Origin: Candidatus Binataceae bacterium | Lineage (GTDB): Bacteria > Desulfobacterota > Binatia > Binatales > Binataceae | NCBI GenBank assembly: GCA_035500095.1 | Contig: DATJXN010000129.1 | Location: 39,411-103,410 of the forward strand | DNA: 64,000 bases | Direction of reading: 5' to 3' | Shown here: piece by piece, positions 7,921 through 18,098 of the stretch | Numbering within the stretch: position 1 is the stretch's first letter | Layout: each line of letters starts with the position of its first letter | Notes under the pieces: generated by a model | What the model was told of the DNA's origin: nothing | The model's database searches: none | Seen by the model: the letters and a program-made list of their open reading frames with translations, nothing else | Position numbers and translations under genes: made by a program

Positions 7921-9288
7921 GTGAGGGATGGAAATTGCGAAGGGGAGGATGGGGCCGTCATATCCACCGAACAAGCAGAGTCGCAGCCTAGCTCGCTGCT
8001 TCGCAGAGTGCTGCTGGTGCCGCTGTGGGCGGCGGTAGCAATTGAGGTGGTGATCCTAATTGCCGCGTTGCCCGGACGCGCCAACAAGTGGGATTACAGC
8101 ATCTACTACAGTTCGGCGCTCGCGATGCGCGAAGGGATGAATCCCTACACGACCGACCTGACGCCGCTCGCCCGTTCGCTCGGTTTCGAGCTGGACAAGA
8201 TCAACCACGCGACCGATCCACCGACCTTCGTGATGTGCTTCGTGCCGCTGACGCTGCTCGCGCCGCGGCCGGGTTTTTATGTGTGGACCGCGATCAACGC
8301 GGCCTCGTTCCTGCTCGCGCTCATCCTGCTTTTTCGATGGACGCCAGGTCTAGGCCGCGATCCGGCGTTGGCGCTCGCCGCGGTGATACTGCTCTTTCCG
8401 CCCGTGATCGAGCATCTGGCCTGGGGCCAGAACAAGATGCTGGTTCTGCTGATGTTCGTGCTGATGCTGCGATGGCTGGAGCGCGGGAGGGACGCCGCGG
8501 CGGGGTTGATGCTGGCGGTCGCAGCTCTGTTGCGCGCGTTCCCGCTACTGCTGATCGCTTACCTGGCGCTGATGAAGCGATGGCGCGCCGTCGGATACAC
8601 GATCCTTGGACTGGCCGTCGGCGGATTGCTGACGCTCGCGCTGGCGGGGGTCGGCAGCACGATGAGCTTCGTGCTGGCGCCGACTTATCTGACCGAACAG
8701 TGGCGGGAGGCGCTGCCGGGCAATATCGCACTTGGTCCGACGATAGCGCGGATGTTCTGGTACTTCTTCGGGCTCCATCTGGGAACCACGCTTGGATGGG
8801 CGCAGAAAATCACCACGCTAGGGGCTGAACTGGTTCTGCTCGGCCTCGCGATAAAAGCTACAGTATCGCGGCCCGCGGATGGCGATCCCGACGGCCGGCT
8901 TTTCGTGCTGTGGATGATGACTGCGATTCTGAGCTCACCCACCTCATGGTTCTACTACCTGGTGCTGCTCGCGATTCCGATGGTCAGGCTGAGCGCCGCG
9001 GCGGCCAACGACCGGACCAGCGCGCGCGCTCTCTGGGCGGGCGTTGCGTGCTACACGCTGGCGTGGCTCTACTTCAGCGGGGTCGATATGCACTCGCAAG
9101 AGCTCGCCCTGCATCCGAACACGCTGCTGTGGCGCGTCGGAGCCTCGCCGGTGGCGCTGACGGCGTACCTGTCGCTCTACTGGTTCACGACCGATTCGGA
9201 TGCAGCCGATCGATTGATGGCCGAATCGCGAGCTTCGCAGGCGGCCGATTCAATCGGCGAGGCGCAGCCCGCTCGCACCGCAGTCTGA
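7921..9288 (+). CDS. GT87/DUF2029-type polytopic membrane glycosyltransferase
   Basis: 455 residues with about ten hydrophobic segments. The first is followed by an extracytoplasmic loop containing DYSIYYSSALAMREGMNPY, the acidic D-x-Y loop of GT-C enzymes such as polyprenyl-phosphate-mannose-dependent mannosyltransferases. It is paralogous in layout to the gene at 12185 (ALPGR, then D-x-Y, then NPY). GTG 7921 is the first usable start. A GGGGAGG at 7941-7947 faces an out-of-frame ATG, so the start is uncertain. It probably adds a sugar to a lipid-linked or cell-wall glycan outside the membrane. Confidence 0.75.
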   Translation: MRDGNCEGEDGAVISTEQAESQPSSLLRRVLLVPLWAAVAIEVVILIAALPGRANKWDYSIYYSSALAMREGMNPYTTDLTPLARSLGFELDKINHATDPPTFVMCFVPLTLLAPRPGFYVWTAINAASFLLALILLFRWTPGLGRDPALALAAVILLFPPVIEHLAWGQNKMLVLLMFVLMLRWLERGRDAAAGLMLAVAALLRAFPLLLIAYLALMKRWRAVGYTILGLAVGGLLTLALAGVGSTMSFVLAPTYLTEQWREALPGNIALGPTIARMFWYFFGLHLGTTLGWAQKITTLGAELVLLGLAIKATVSRPADGDPDGRLFVLWMMTAILSSPTSWFYYLVLLAIPMVRLSAAAANDRTSARALWAGVACYTLAWLYFSGVDMHSQELALHPNTLLWRVGASPVALTAYLSLYWFTTDSDAADRLMAESRASQAADSIGEAQPARTAV

Positions 9289-9290
9289 CG

Positions 9291-9313
9291 CGGGCGCCTC
9301 GCGCGAGCGCCCG
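9291..9313 (+). terminator. GC hairpin after the first GT87 gene
   Basis: Seven-base arms (9291-9297 and 9307-9313) enclose a 9-base loop immediately after the stop at 9288. A second, imperfect hairpin follows at about 9312-9336. There is no T-run, so this may be a pause, a Rho-linked stop or a processing site rather than an intrinsic terminator. Confidence 0.35.
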
Positions 9314-9432
9314 GGCCGCATCGCATTGCGGGCCGGCTGATGGCATGTTAACCGGGATCGATTCGCCGCCGCCGGTAAAAACGGCAGGGCCGCACGATCC
9401 GGCGCGCACCAAAGAGACGGATACTCAGGACT

Positions 9433-10920
9433 ATGGGGGCAGCACGGCAAGATCCGGAGCTTCGGCATGAGGGCGCGCCGCCGCAGGCGAATGGCAAAGA
9501 AGCGTCATTGTTAGCGCGCTACCACGCGGAACGCATCAGGTTCTGGAACGGTTACGTCCGCAAACCGGCAAGCGCTGCTTACTATCGGCGGCTCGCCGAT
9601 ATCTATCGCTATCTCGTTCCTCCGCGAAGCCGTGTGCTGGAGCTTGGGTCCGGCACGGGCGACCTGCTGGCCGCGCTCGAGCCCTCGCTGGGCGTCGGCG
9701 TCGATTTTTCGCCCGAGATGCTCAAGCGCGCTGTGAGCAAGCATCCTCAGCTCCGCTTCGTACAGTGCGAGGTCGATCGGCTGAGCCTCAAGGGCAAGTT
9801 CGACTACGTCATCCTTTCCGACCTGGTCAACGATCTCTGGGACGTGCAGACGACGATCGAGCGGATCGCTCCGCTCTGCACGCCGGCGACGCGCGTCATC
9901 ATCAACACCTACAGCCGGCTGTGGACGCTGCCGCTGGGGATCGCGGCGCGCCTGAAACTCGCCAACGAGCCGGTGCAACAGAACTGGCTGACGCTCGAGG
10001 ACCTGGACAACATGCTCGCGCTCGGCGGCTTCGAGGTGATCCGTCAGTGGCAGGAAGTTCTTTTTCCTGCCGCGGTCCCGGTGCTCGGGCCGCTCTGCAA
10101 CCGCTTCTTGGTGAAACTGTGGCCGCTGCGCCACCTGGCGCTCACCAATTTTATTGTTGCCCGTCCGGCGCCCGGGACCGTAACCGAGCCGCGCGGTCCC
10201 GAGCCTGTGGTCAGCGTGATCGTCCCGGCGCGCAATGAAGCCGGCAACATCGAGAACATCCTCCGTCGCGTGCCCGAGATGGGCGCGGGCACCGAGATCG
10301 TTTTCGTCGAAGGCCACTCGCGCGACGACACTTACGCCGCGATCGAGGCGGCGATCGCGCGCCATCCGGAACGCCGGATGCGGCTGATGCGGCAGGGCGG
10401 CAAGGGCAAGGGCGATGCGGTGCGCCTGGGGTTTGCCGAGGCCGCGGGCGAGGTGCTGATGATCCTCGACGCCGATCTGACCGTGCCGCCGGAGGATTTG
10501 CCGCGCTTTTATCGCGCGCTGCGCTCGGGACGCGGCGAATTTATCAACGGCGTGCGCTTCGTCTATCCGATGGAGAAGCAGGCGATGCGCTTTCTGAATT
10601 TCCTCGGCAACAAGTTCTTCAGCCTGGCGTTCTCGTGGCTGCTCGGTCAGAACGTCAAGGATACGCTTTGCGGGACCAAGGTGCTGAGCCGGACCGACTA
10701 CGAGACGATCGCCGCGAATCGCGCCTATTTCGGCGACTTCGATCCGTTCGGCGATTTCGATCTGATCTTCGGCGCCGCCAAGCTGGATCTCAAGATCGTC
10801 GACCTGCCGGTGCGCTACCATGAACGAACCTATGGCCAGACGAATATCCAGCGCTGGACGCACGGGTTGCTGCTGCTCAGGATGTTTGCTTTCGCGCTGC
10901 GGCGGATGAAATTCGTGTGA
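9433..10920 (+). CDS. Fusion of SAM-dependent methyltransferase and family-2 glycosyltransferase
   Basis: Bifunctional 495-residue protein. Residues ~50-235 form a class-I methyltransferase: VLELGSGTGDLLAAL binds SAM, then GVDFSPEMLKRA. From ~260 a GT-A glycosyltransferase follows, with VSVIVPARNEAGNIENIL, then the nucleotide-sugar DxD in LMILDADLTVPPEDL and the acceptor region DTLCGTKVLSR and DFDPFGDFDLI, as in polyprenyl-phosphate sugar synthases (DPM1-like). There is no clear transmembrane tail. Lying between two GT87 genes that could use a polyprenyl-phosphate sugar, it may make that donor (inference). The methylation target is unknown. Confidence 0.85.
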   Translation: MGAARQDPELRHEGAPPQANGKEASLLARYHAERIRFWNGYVRKPASAAYYRRLADIYRYLVPPRSRVLELGSGTGDLLAALEPSLGVGVDFSPEMLKRAVSKHPQLRFVQCEVDRLSLKGKFDYVILSDLVNDLWDVQTTIERIAPLCTPATRVIINTYSRLWTLPLGIAARLKLANEPVQQNWLTLEDLDNMLALGGFEVIRQWQEVLFPAAVPVLGPLCNRFLVKLWPLRHLALTNFIVARPAPGTVTEPRGPEPVVSVIVPARNEAGNIENILRRVPEMGAGTEIVFVEGHSRDDTYAAIEAAIARHPERRMRLMRQGGKGKGDAVRLGFAEAAGEVLMILDADLTVPPEDLPRFYRALRSGRGEFINGVRFVYPMEKQAMRFLNFLGNKFFSLAFSWLLGQNVKDTLCGTKVLSRTDYETIAANRAYFGDFDPFGDFDLIFGAAKLDLKIVDLPVRYHERTYGQTNIQRWTHGLLLLRMFAFALRRMKFV

Positions 10921-11049
10921 GTCTATCCGGGCGGCCCCCGCTTCATGCCCGCGCCGCATTCCTGTAATAGATTTACAGCCGCGCCCGAACCCGGACCGTC
11001 CTGCAGTGACGGCCGCAGGCGGGCGCGAAAAGGCGGAGGGCGGGAGTAA

Positions 11050-12039
<990 letters not shown>

Positions 12040-12184
12040 GGGGATTCCGGGCCGGCGAGGATGGCGCACGCGGCGTCGCTCGCGACTGTTCGCTCCTGGT
12101 TTCCCGGGCGAATAACCTGAGCTGACCGCGCGCAGCGGCGCGCCAGCGCCCGCGCGACGGTGGTGGTGGAGTTGGGGAAGGTTG

Positions 12185-13513
12185 ATGAGCATCGCTGAGC
12201 CACATCCGCAGGAGGCGGATGCCCATCGCGAGCCCGCCTCGTCCGCGCAGAGTGTGCGGCGGCCCGCGCTGACGATCGAAGGAATCCTCGCCGCGATACG
12301 CCATCCGCTGATGGTGGCGTTTCTCTGTCTTGCCGCCTTGATTCAGGTTTACCGAACGGCCGCCGCGCTACCGGGCAGAATCCACGAAGAAGACTTTGCC
12401 GACTACTATGCCGCCGGCACGATCATGCGGCAGGGCGAGAATCCCTATCGCAGTTCTCTCGTCGCCGCCGGCGCTCAATTCGGACTGCATACCAAGACCA
12501 ACCAGCAGGATCAGATCATCCCGGAAACGCCGATCTTTCTCCTGATTCTGAAGGAGCTAGCGGCGCTGCCGCTGACGCAGGCGTACTGGACTTGGATCGC
12601 GATCAACTTTGCGGCCCTGATAGCGGCCTTTTACGTTTTGCTCGGCCCCGCAAGCGGGCTCAGGCCGATGGACGCCTGCTTGATGATCGCGCTCGCCCTG
12701 ATCTATCCACCGCTCATCGATCTCTTCGTGACCGCGCAGAGCCAGTTGCTCGTGATTCTGGGGCTCGCGTTGAGCATCCGATGGCTCGCGAGAGGGCGTG
12801 AAGGTCTCGCGGGCCTGATGCTCGCAGCGTTGACGCTCGTGCGCGGCTATCCGGCCCTGCTCGGTCTCTATTTGCTGCTCACGCGTAAATGGCGCGCGCT
12901 GGCCTTCATGGCGGCCGGTGGCATTCTGGGGATCGCCGTTTCCGCGGCGGCGATCGGATGGAACGTGATCCTGGATTTCCCGCACGGGATGCTTTCGACT
13001 GGCGTGGATCGCGAATTCCTGAGGCTTGGATGGAATACCGCGCCCGCTTCGTTCATCTGGCGCATATGCTTCTATCTCAACGGATGGAAGCTCGGACCCG
13101 CGGGCGATCGCTTCGCGCATATTTTGGGGTATGGTGCTTCGCTTGCGATCATGGCGTTCACCCTTAAAGCCACGCTCACGCGCGGGGCCGCGCCCGATCG
13201 CGATTGGCGCCTGTTCGCCTTGTGGACGGTTACGTCGATCGAGGTGCTTCCCGTCTCATGGCTGAATTACAACACGCTGCTGTTCGTTCCGTTCGCGTTG
13301 ATCGCGTCGGCCGGAGTTTCAGATCGCGTCAGCGACCGCACGGTATGGGCAGCGATGCTGAGCTATTTCCTCAGCGTGTTCGCTTTCGGCGGGCTGCTCT
13401 TCCTCGATCCGCGCTTTCCGATAGCATTCGTGGTGCTGGTCGCGGAAAGCAAATCGGTTGCGGTGATGGTCGGTTACCTGTCAGCGTACTGGTTTGCCAC
13501 CGACGAGACGTGA
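12185..13513 (+). CDS. GT87/DUF2029-type polytopic membrane glycosyltransferase (second copy)
   Basis: 442 residues with about ten transmembrane segments. The first is followed by EEDFADYYAAGTIMRQGENPY, the same acidic loop as in the protein at 7921, so the two are diverged paralogues flanking the fusion glycosyltransferase and epimerase. GGGGAAGG lies just before TTG-ATG; the ATG at 12185 is preferred. The role is inferred as transfer of a sugar from a polyprenyl-phosphate donor on the periplasmic side. The long Arg-rich cytoplasmic loops are normal for the family. The acceptor is unknown. Confidence 0.78.
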   Translation: MSIAEPHPQEADAHREPASSAQSVRRPALTIEGILAAIRHPLMVAFLCLAALIQVYRTAAALPGRIHEEDFADYYAAGTIMRQGENPYRSSLVAAGAQFGLHTKTNQQDQIIPETPIFLLILKELAALPLTQAYWTWIAINFAALIAAFYVLLGPASGLRPMDACLMIALALIYPPLIDLFVTAQSQLLVILGLALSIRWLARGREGLAGLMLAALTLVRGYPALLGLYLLLTRKWRALAFMAAGGILGIAVSAAAIGWNVILDFPHGMLSTGVDREFLRLGWNTAPASFIWRICFYLNGWKLGPAGDRFAHILGYGASLAIMAFTLKATLTRGAAPDRDWRLFALWTVTSIEVLPVSWLNYNTLLFVPFALIASAGVSDRVSDRTVWAAMLSYFLSVFAFGGLLFLDPRFPIAFVVLVAESKSVAVMVGYLSAYWFATDET

Positions 13514-13546
13514 ATCATTAGCCGCCACACCGACAGCGCCGATAGA

Positions 13547-14635
13547 ATGCTCGGGGCAGGCGCGCTGCTCCTGACGCTCGCGCTCGCGTTCGCCGCCTCT
13601 GGATGCGCGACGGCGCCGCCGCAGGCCGCGATGAATCAGCTTGGCAACCGGGTCGAGGCCGGCCGCGACACCACGACGCCCGCGTTTGCCCATCCTCCGA
13701 CCGGCCGCCTCGGAATCCACGCTCCGTATGCGATCGCGGCGAGCGCGGACGGCCTGTGGTTTACGCAGTACAGCGCTCCGGCGCTGCTCCAGATGCGGTA
13801 CGGCGGCGCGTTTCGGCGCATGGACCTCGATCCAGACGGCTTTCCGGAGCGGCTGACCGTGGCGCGCGACGGCGCGGTCTGGTTCACCGATCCGCAGGGC
13901 AATCGCCTCGGACGCCTCTTTCCCAATGACAGCAAGGCAGACTACTTTCCGCTGCCCGTGTACAGGAGCGGGCCCGCGAGTATCGTGGCAACGCCCGACG
14001 GCTCGATCTGGTTTACCGAGCACGCCGCCGACCAGATCGCCATCTTCGTCACGCCGGGAGCCGACCGTCCCACGCTGGGCAGCCACGGCTTCAAGGAGTT
14101 TTCGCTGCCGCAAGGCGGTGGACCGGCAGGAATCGCTGCGGCCCCCGACGGCAGCCTCTGGTTCGCCGAGAACTCGGGCAACCGCATCGGTCGAATCGAT
14201 CTGGCATCAAACTCCGACAAGGCTGCGATCACCGAGTTTCAGCTGCCGGTCCCGCATAGCCATCCGAACAGCGTCGCCGTGAGCAGCGACGGCAATGTCT
14301 ATTTCACCGAACTTGCGGCGAGCCGGATCGGCATGGTCACTCCGCAGGGGCAGGTGACCGAGATGGTGTTGCCGGTAGAAGGACCCGCGCTCGATATCGT
14401 CGCGGGGGGCGATGGCAGTATCTGGATCACGGTCCCGAGGTCGCATGCGATTTGCCGCCTGCGTCCAGGCAGTTCGCCCGGGACTCCGATCGATGTTTTC
14501 ACGCTTCCGCCGACGGCGATTCCGGCCTTTATCGCGGCAGGCAAGGACGGAAATCTCTACTTCACCGAGCCGACGGGAAAGATCGCCCGTTTCACGCCCG
14601 CTGGCGCGATCACCGAATTCCACCTGTCCAACTAG
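13547..14635 (+). CDS. Vgb/NHL-type beta-propeller lipoprotein
   Basis: 362 residues. A hydrophobic leader ends in a lipobox-like AASGC, so the mature protein should be a lipoprotein. It then contains about six repeats of the type DG-(S/A)-(I/L)-W-F-T-(E/D), for example DGSIWFTEHAADQIA, DGSLWFAENSGNRIG and DGNVYFTELAASRIG. These are the blades of virginiamycin B lyase-like propellers. True Vgb is a cytoplasmic streptogramin lyase; export and lipidation make a binding or lyase role on an extracellular substrate more likely. It follows the GT87 gene after 33 bases. Confidence 0.8.
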   Translation: MLGAGALLLTLALAFAASGCATAPPQAAMNQLGNRVEAGRDTTTPAFAHPPTGRLGIHAPYAIAASADGLWFTQYSAPALLQMRYGGAFRRMDLDPDGFPERLTVARDGAVWFTDPQGNRLGRLFPNDSKADYFPLPVYRSGPASIVATPDGSIWFTEHAADQIAIFVTPGADRPTLGSHGFKEFSLPQGGGPAGIAAAPDGSLWFAENSGNRIGRIDLASNSDKAAITEFQLPVPHSHPNSVAVSSDGNVYFTELAASRIGMVTPQGQVTEMVLPVEGPALDIVAGGDGSIWITVPRSHAICRLRPGSSPGTPIDVFTLPPTAIPAFIAAGKDGNLYFTEPTGKIARFTPAGAITEFHLSN

Positions 14636-14772
14636 AACGGCTTCGCGCGATTCCCCGGCGCCCGCGCCGGCCCGTCCGACGATGCGGCGCGGGACTGTTC
14701 CGCCGGCGAAGATTTGCGCTATAAGCGATTCAGTTTTTCCGAAGACCAAATCGACCAAATCGAGGTATTGCG

Positions 14773-15672
14773 ATGGGCAAACTTGACGGTAAGGTTGCCG
14801 CCGTCACCGGCGGCGGACGCGGGATCGGCCGCGGAGTGGCGCGGGCGCTGGCCGCCCAGGGCGCCGCGGTCGTGGTCAACGACCTCGGCGTGAGTCTTGG
14901 CGGACAGAAGGAAACCGTTTCGCCCGCGGACGAGGTGGTCAAGGAGATCGTGGCTGCAGGCGGCAGGGCGGTTGCCAATCACATGGATATCGCGAGCGTC
15001 GCGGGCGGCGAGGGCCTGGTCAACCAGGCGATCAAGGAATTCGGCAAACTTGACATCCTGGTCAACGTCGCGGGCATCCTGCGCGACCGAATGATCTTCA
15101 ACATGAGCGAGCAGGAGTGGGACGACGTTATCCGCGTCCATCTGAAGGGCCACTACTGCACAATCCGTCCGGCCAGCGCTCATATGCGCGAGCGCAAAAC
15201 CGGACGCATCATCAACTTCTCCTCGAATTCCGCGCTCGGCAGCCCCGGCCAGCCCAACTACGGCGCGGCTAAGGCGGGCATCCTCGGGCTTACCTACAGT
15301 TGCGCGGTCTCGATGCAGAAGTACGGCGTGACGGTCAACGCGATCATGCCCGGCGCGGCGACCCGCATGACCGACTCGATTCCGGCCGGCCGGATGCCGG
15401 GTGCGAGCGGGCTTGCGGCGAGCGAGAGCGCCGAGGGCACGCCGCGCGACCCGGCCAACGTCGCGCCGATAATCGTCTATCTGGCGAGCGACCAGGCGGC
15501 CGAAGTGACCGGGCAGTGCTTCGGCGCGTCGGGTTACCGGATCTCGCGCTATACGCACATGAAGATGGACCGCACGATCATCAGCGACGGCCCGTGGGAC
15601 ATCGACAAGCTCTTCGAGATTTTCAAATCGACGCTTGGACAAGGGCTCGAAGCGGTGAACATGTTCGCCTGA
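14773..15672 (+). CDS. SDR family oxidoreductase, (3R)-hydroxyacyl-CoA dehydrogenase-like
   Basis: 299 residues. TGGGRGIGRGV binds NAD(P), VNVAGILRDRMIFNMSEQEW and the YGAAKAG motif (catalytic Tyr and Lys) match the dehydrogenase part of multifunctional enzyme 2 (HSD17B4) and related bacterial 3-hydroxyacyl-CoA dehydrogenases. An insertion VVVNDLGVSLGGQKETVSP after strand 2 is typical of this branch. The C-terminus extends about 40 residues beyond a minimal SDR. It likely acts in beta-oxidation-type chemistry with the thiolase and crotonase elsewhere in the window (inference). Confidence 0.85.
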   Translation: MGKLDGKVAAVTGGGRGIGRGVARALAAQGAAVVVNDLGVSLGGQKETVSPADEVVKEIVAAGGRAVANHMDIASVAGGEGLVNQAIKEFGKLDILVNVAGILRDRMIFNMSEQEWDDVIRVHLKGHYCTIRPASAHMRERKTGRIINFSSNSALGSPGQPNYGAAKAGILGLTYSCAVSMQKYGVTVNAIMPGAATRMTDSIPAGRMPGASGLAASESAEGTPRDPANVAPIIVYLASDQAAEVTGQCFGASGYRISRYTHMKMDRTIISDGPWDIDKLFEIFKSTLGQGLEAVNMFA

Positions 15673-15762
15673 GGGCGAAGCGGCGTGCGGATGCCTGGAC
15701 GGCGCGTCAACGCCGTGCAAGCCGCCACGCGTCCGTGCAGGTCTGTGCTAACCTCGCCCGGT

Positions 15763-16650
15763 ATGCCGCCGCAGCCGCAATTCCTCGTCGGTACCGCGTC
15801 GTGGACCGATCCGACGCTGGTGAAGTCGGACATCTTCTATCCGCCGTCGCTCAAGACCGCCGAAGATCGCCTGCGCTTCTATGCCTCGCAATTCAACACG
15901 GTCGAAGTCGACTCCACCTACTATGCGCTGGTCTCGGAGCGTAACGCCGAGCTTTGGGCCGAGCGCACGCCGCCCGGCTTTGTCTTCAACATCAAGGCCT
16001 TCGCGATGCTGACGCAGCATCCGGTGGACACGGCGCGGTTGCCGATCGCGCTGAAGGAGATCCTGCCGGCGGACGAGGGCGGGGCGGCGCGCCTGCGCCA
16101 TCCGCCGCGCGAGACGCTGGAGATGGCGTTCGGGATGTTCTGGAGCGCACTCGAACCGCTCCGCGCCGCGGGCAAGCTCGGCCATCTGCTGTTCCAGTTC
16201 CCCCCGTACTTCACCGCGCGCCCGTCCAACCTCGACTATATCGCCGGGCTCAAGGAGCGGATGCCCGGCGCGGCGATCGCGATCGAGTTCCGCCACAACA
16301 GCTGGTTCGAGGGCGCAGAGCGCGCCCCGACGCTCCGCTTTCTCGAGCGCCACGGCCTCACTTTCGTTTCGATCGACACGCCGCCTGGCACCGTGGAGTC
16401 TGTGTTCGCGGTCACCGGCCCGGAGGCGTACGTGCGCTTCCACGGCCGCAACCGCGAAAACTGGTACAAGCGCGGCGGCGGCGCCGCCGAGCGCTTCAAG
16501 TATCTCTATGCGGAGGCCGAGCTGGCGCCGTGGGCCGAGCGGTTGAAATCGCTTACCGGCGTGCGCCGCGCGAGCGTTATCTTCAATAACTGTTACAGCA
16601 ACTTCGGCGTGATGAACGCCGCCACGATGGCGCAGATGCTCAAGCGCTGA
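15763..16650 (+). CDS. DUF72 family protein (YecE-like)
   Basis: 295 residues. FLVGTASWTDPTLVKSDIFYP at the start and FNTVEVDSTYYAL are the family N-terminal motifs; GKLGHLLFQFPPYF, AIEFRHNSWF and VIFNNCYSNFGVMNAATM follow. DUF72 proteins have a TIM-barrel fold and no settled function. The frame is open from a GTG at 15685, but the residues before 15763 look non-conserved, so the ATG at 15763 is preferred although it has no clear Shine-Dalgarno sequence. It could be translated from the upstream start, 12 bases after the SDR gene. Confidence 0.82.
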   Translation: MPPQPQFLVGTASWTDPTLVKSDIFYPPSLKTAEDRLRFYASQFNTVEVDSTYYALVSERNAELWAERTPPGFVFNIKAFAMLTQHPVDTARLPIALKEILPADEGGAARLRHPPRETLEMAFGMFWSALEPLRAAGKLGHLLFQFPPYFTARPSNLDYIAGLKERMPGAAIAIEFRHNSWFEGAERAPTLRFLERHGLTFVSIDTPPGTVESVFAVTGPEAYVRFHGRNRENWYKRGGGAAERFKYLYAEAELAPWAERLKSLTGVRRASVIFNNCYSNFGVMNAATMAQMLKR

Positions 16651-16720
16651 CGGACTGACGGCCGGTGCGAAAACAGGCGCGGCGGGGTCGCGCCGAAAAG
16701 ATGGAATCGGGACGCAAACA

Positions 16721-17410
16721 ATGAAGGCCACGCTCTACCAGTTCGCTACCAGTCCCTTCTGCTCCAAGGTGCGCAAGATTCTCGATTACAAGGGCGTCGA
16801 TTATCAGATCGTCGAGGTCGATTATATCGAGCGCAAGGAATTGATCGCCGCTTCGGGCCAAATCATGGTTCCGGCGCTGAGGCTCGAGGACGTAGGCGGC
16901 GCGGGCGCGAACGAGTCGATAGTCGATTCCGACCGGATTGCGATGCGCCTGGAGGCGCTCGTTCCCGAGCCGACGATTCTGCCGGCGCGCAGCCGCGGCC
17001 TGCATCTGGCGCTCACCCGCTATATCGACAGCGGAGTCGAAGAGGCGCTATTTTGCACCGCGGTTCCCGACGAGGAACGATACTTTGCCCGCCAGGGCGC
17101 CGACCGGCTCGCGATGTTTCGCTTCATTCGCGATCGCAAGTACGGCGCCGGATTCTGCGACCGGATGGAGCGCGAGCACGAGGCCAACCTGGTCCGCGCG
17201 CGCGAGGTGCTGGAGCCGTTCGAGATGGCGCTCGAGCACGGCGCGTTTTTGTTCGGCGGGCCGGGGCTTGCCGATTTCGCCCTTTACGGCCAGTTGCACT
17301 TCCTCGCGCTTTCGGGCGTGCTCAAGATCCCGCACGAACTGCCACGCCTGCGCGAGTTCTACGGCCGCGTCGATCGAATTACCGCGTCGCTCGAGGAGCC
17401 GGGAGCCTAG
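16721..17410 (+). CDS. Glutathione S-transferase-like protein
   Basis: 229 residues. The N-terminal thioredoxin-fold domain has SPFCSKVRKILDYKGVDYQIVEV and the conserved cis-Pro region IMVPALRL; the C-terminal half is all-helical with GGPGLADFALYG. The SPFC motif places the Cys where GST-omega/beta and glutaredoxin-like GSTs carry the active residue. Substrate is unknown. Its stop overlaps the stop of the convergent VanZ-like gene by three bases. Confidence 0.82.
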   Translation: MKATLYQFATSPFCSKVRKILDYKGVDYQIVEVDYIERKELIAASGQIMVPALRLEDVGGAGANESIVDSDRIAMRLEALVPEPTILPARSRGLHLALTRYIDSGVEEALFCTAVPDEERYFARQGADRLAMFRFIRDRKYGAGFCDRMEREHEANLVRAREVLEPFEMALEHGAFLFGGPGLADFALYGQLHFLALSGVLKIPHELPRLREFYGRVDRITASLEEPGA

Positions 17411-17853
17411 GCGATTTCGATCACCGCTCCATGCAGGCAGCGGCTGAAGAGCGCGCCGGTCGAGTCCAGCGCCACGTCGTAGAGCGACGGGCCGCGGTTG
17501 GGCACGAACAGCTGATGGCCTTCGTCAAGAAGCGCGTATATCACACACAGGCCGAAGGCAAAGTAGGGGCGTTCGCGCAGTGGCCCGCTGACGAGCAGCC
17601 AGAACAGGATCGCGTAGTTGACGAAGTGCGCGGCCTTGCGCACCAGGTCATGCCCGAGCGAGATCGTTGCCGCGCTGGCGCCGGGCATCAAAAAGCGCAG
17701 GATCGGATCGATTATTCTCGAAGTGTTCTCAGCCGAGAAGTACGAAGTCGAGAAGCAGAAGATGATCAACGCCCAGAGCGCTACCGGCAGCCATTTGGTC
17801 ATCGATCGTTCGGCTGATTGTGCGGTTGAACTCGCCGCGAGCGCGCCGCTCAT
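17407..17853 (-). CDS. VanZ-like membrane protein
   Basis: 148 residues with four predicted membrane helices. VRKAAHFVNYAILFWLL and YALLDEGHQLFVPNRGPSLYDVALDSTG match the VanZ family motifs (K-x2-H-x3-Y and DE-x-HQ). VanZ lowers teicoplanin sensitivity in enterococci, but chromosomal homologues of environmental bacteria have no known role. Start 17853 is the longest; ATG 17802 (MTKWLPVAL), directly before the first helix, is an equally good candidate. Confidence 0.8.
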   Translation of the reverse strand: MSGALAASSTAQSAERSMTKWLPVALWALIIFCFSTSYFSAENTSRIIDPILRFLMPGASAATISLGHDLVRKAAHFVNYAILFWLLVSGPLRERPYFAFGLCVIYALLDEGHQLFVPNRGPSLYDVALDSTGALFSRCLHGAVIEIA

Positions 17854-17876
17854 GCGTCACTTCCTGTCCTTACGAA

Positions 17877-17902
17877 ACGAAGCATTGCGACGAAGCATTG
17901 CG
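17877..17902. repeat. 13-bp perfect tandem duplication
   Basis: The unit ACGAAGCATTGCG occurs twice head to tail at 17877-17889 and 17890-17902, 23 bases upstream of the VanZ-like start (minus strand). It may be a slippage product or a regulator site; no function is indicated. Confidence 0.5.
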
Positions 17903-18098
17903 GCCTGATTGATTCGGCCGTGCGGCGGAAAAGCTGTCTCGTGCCCATTCTCTCTCGTTTCCTTTGCGTCGCCGTTCAAGGCTAGCATGGGTTGGAGACC
18001 CTTCAAACTCCGCGACATCGAAGAGGCAACCTCGGTGCCGGGAGAGCAGGGCAAAATGTAGCCACGGATCTGGCGATTCAGGAAAGGAATTAACGTCT

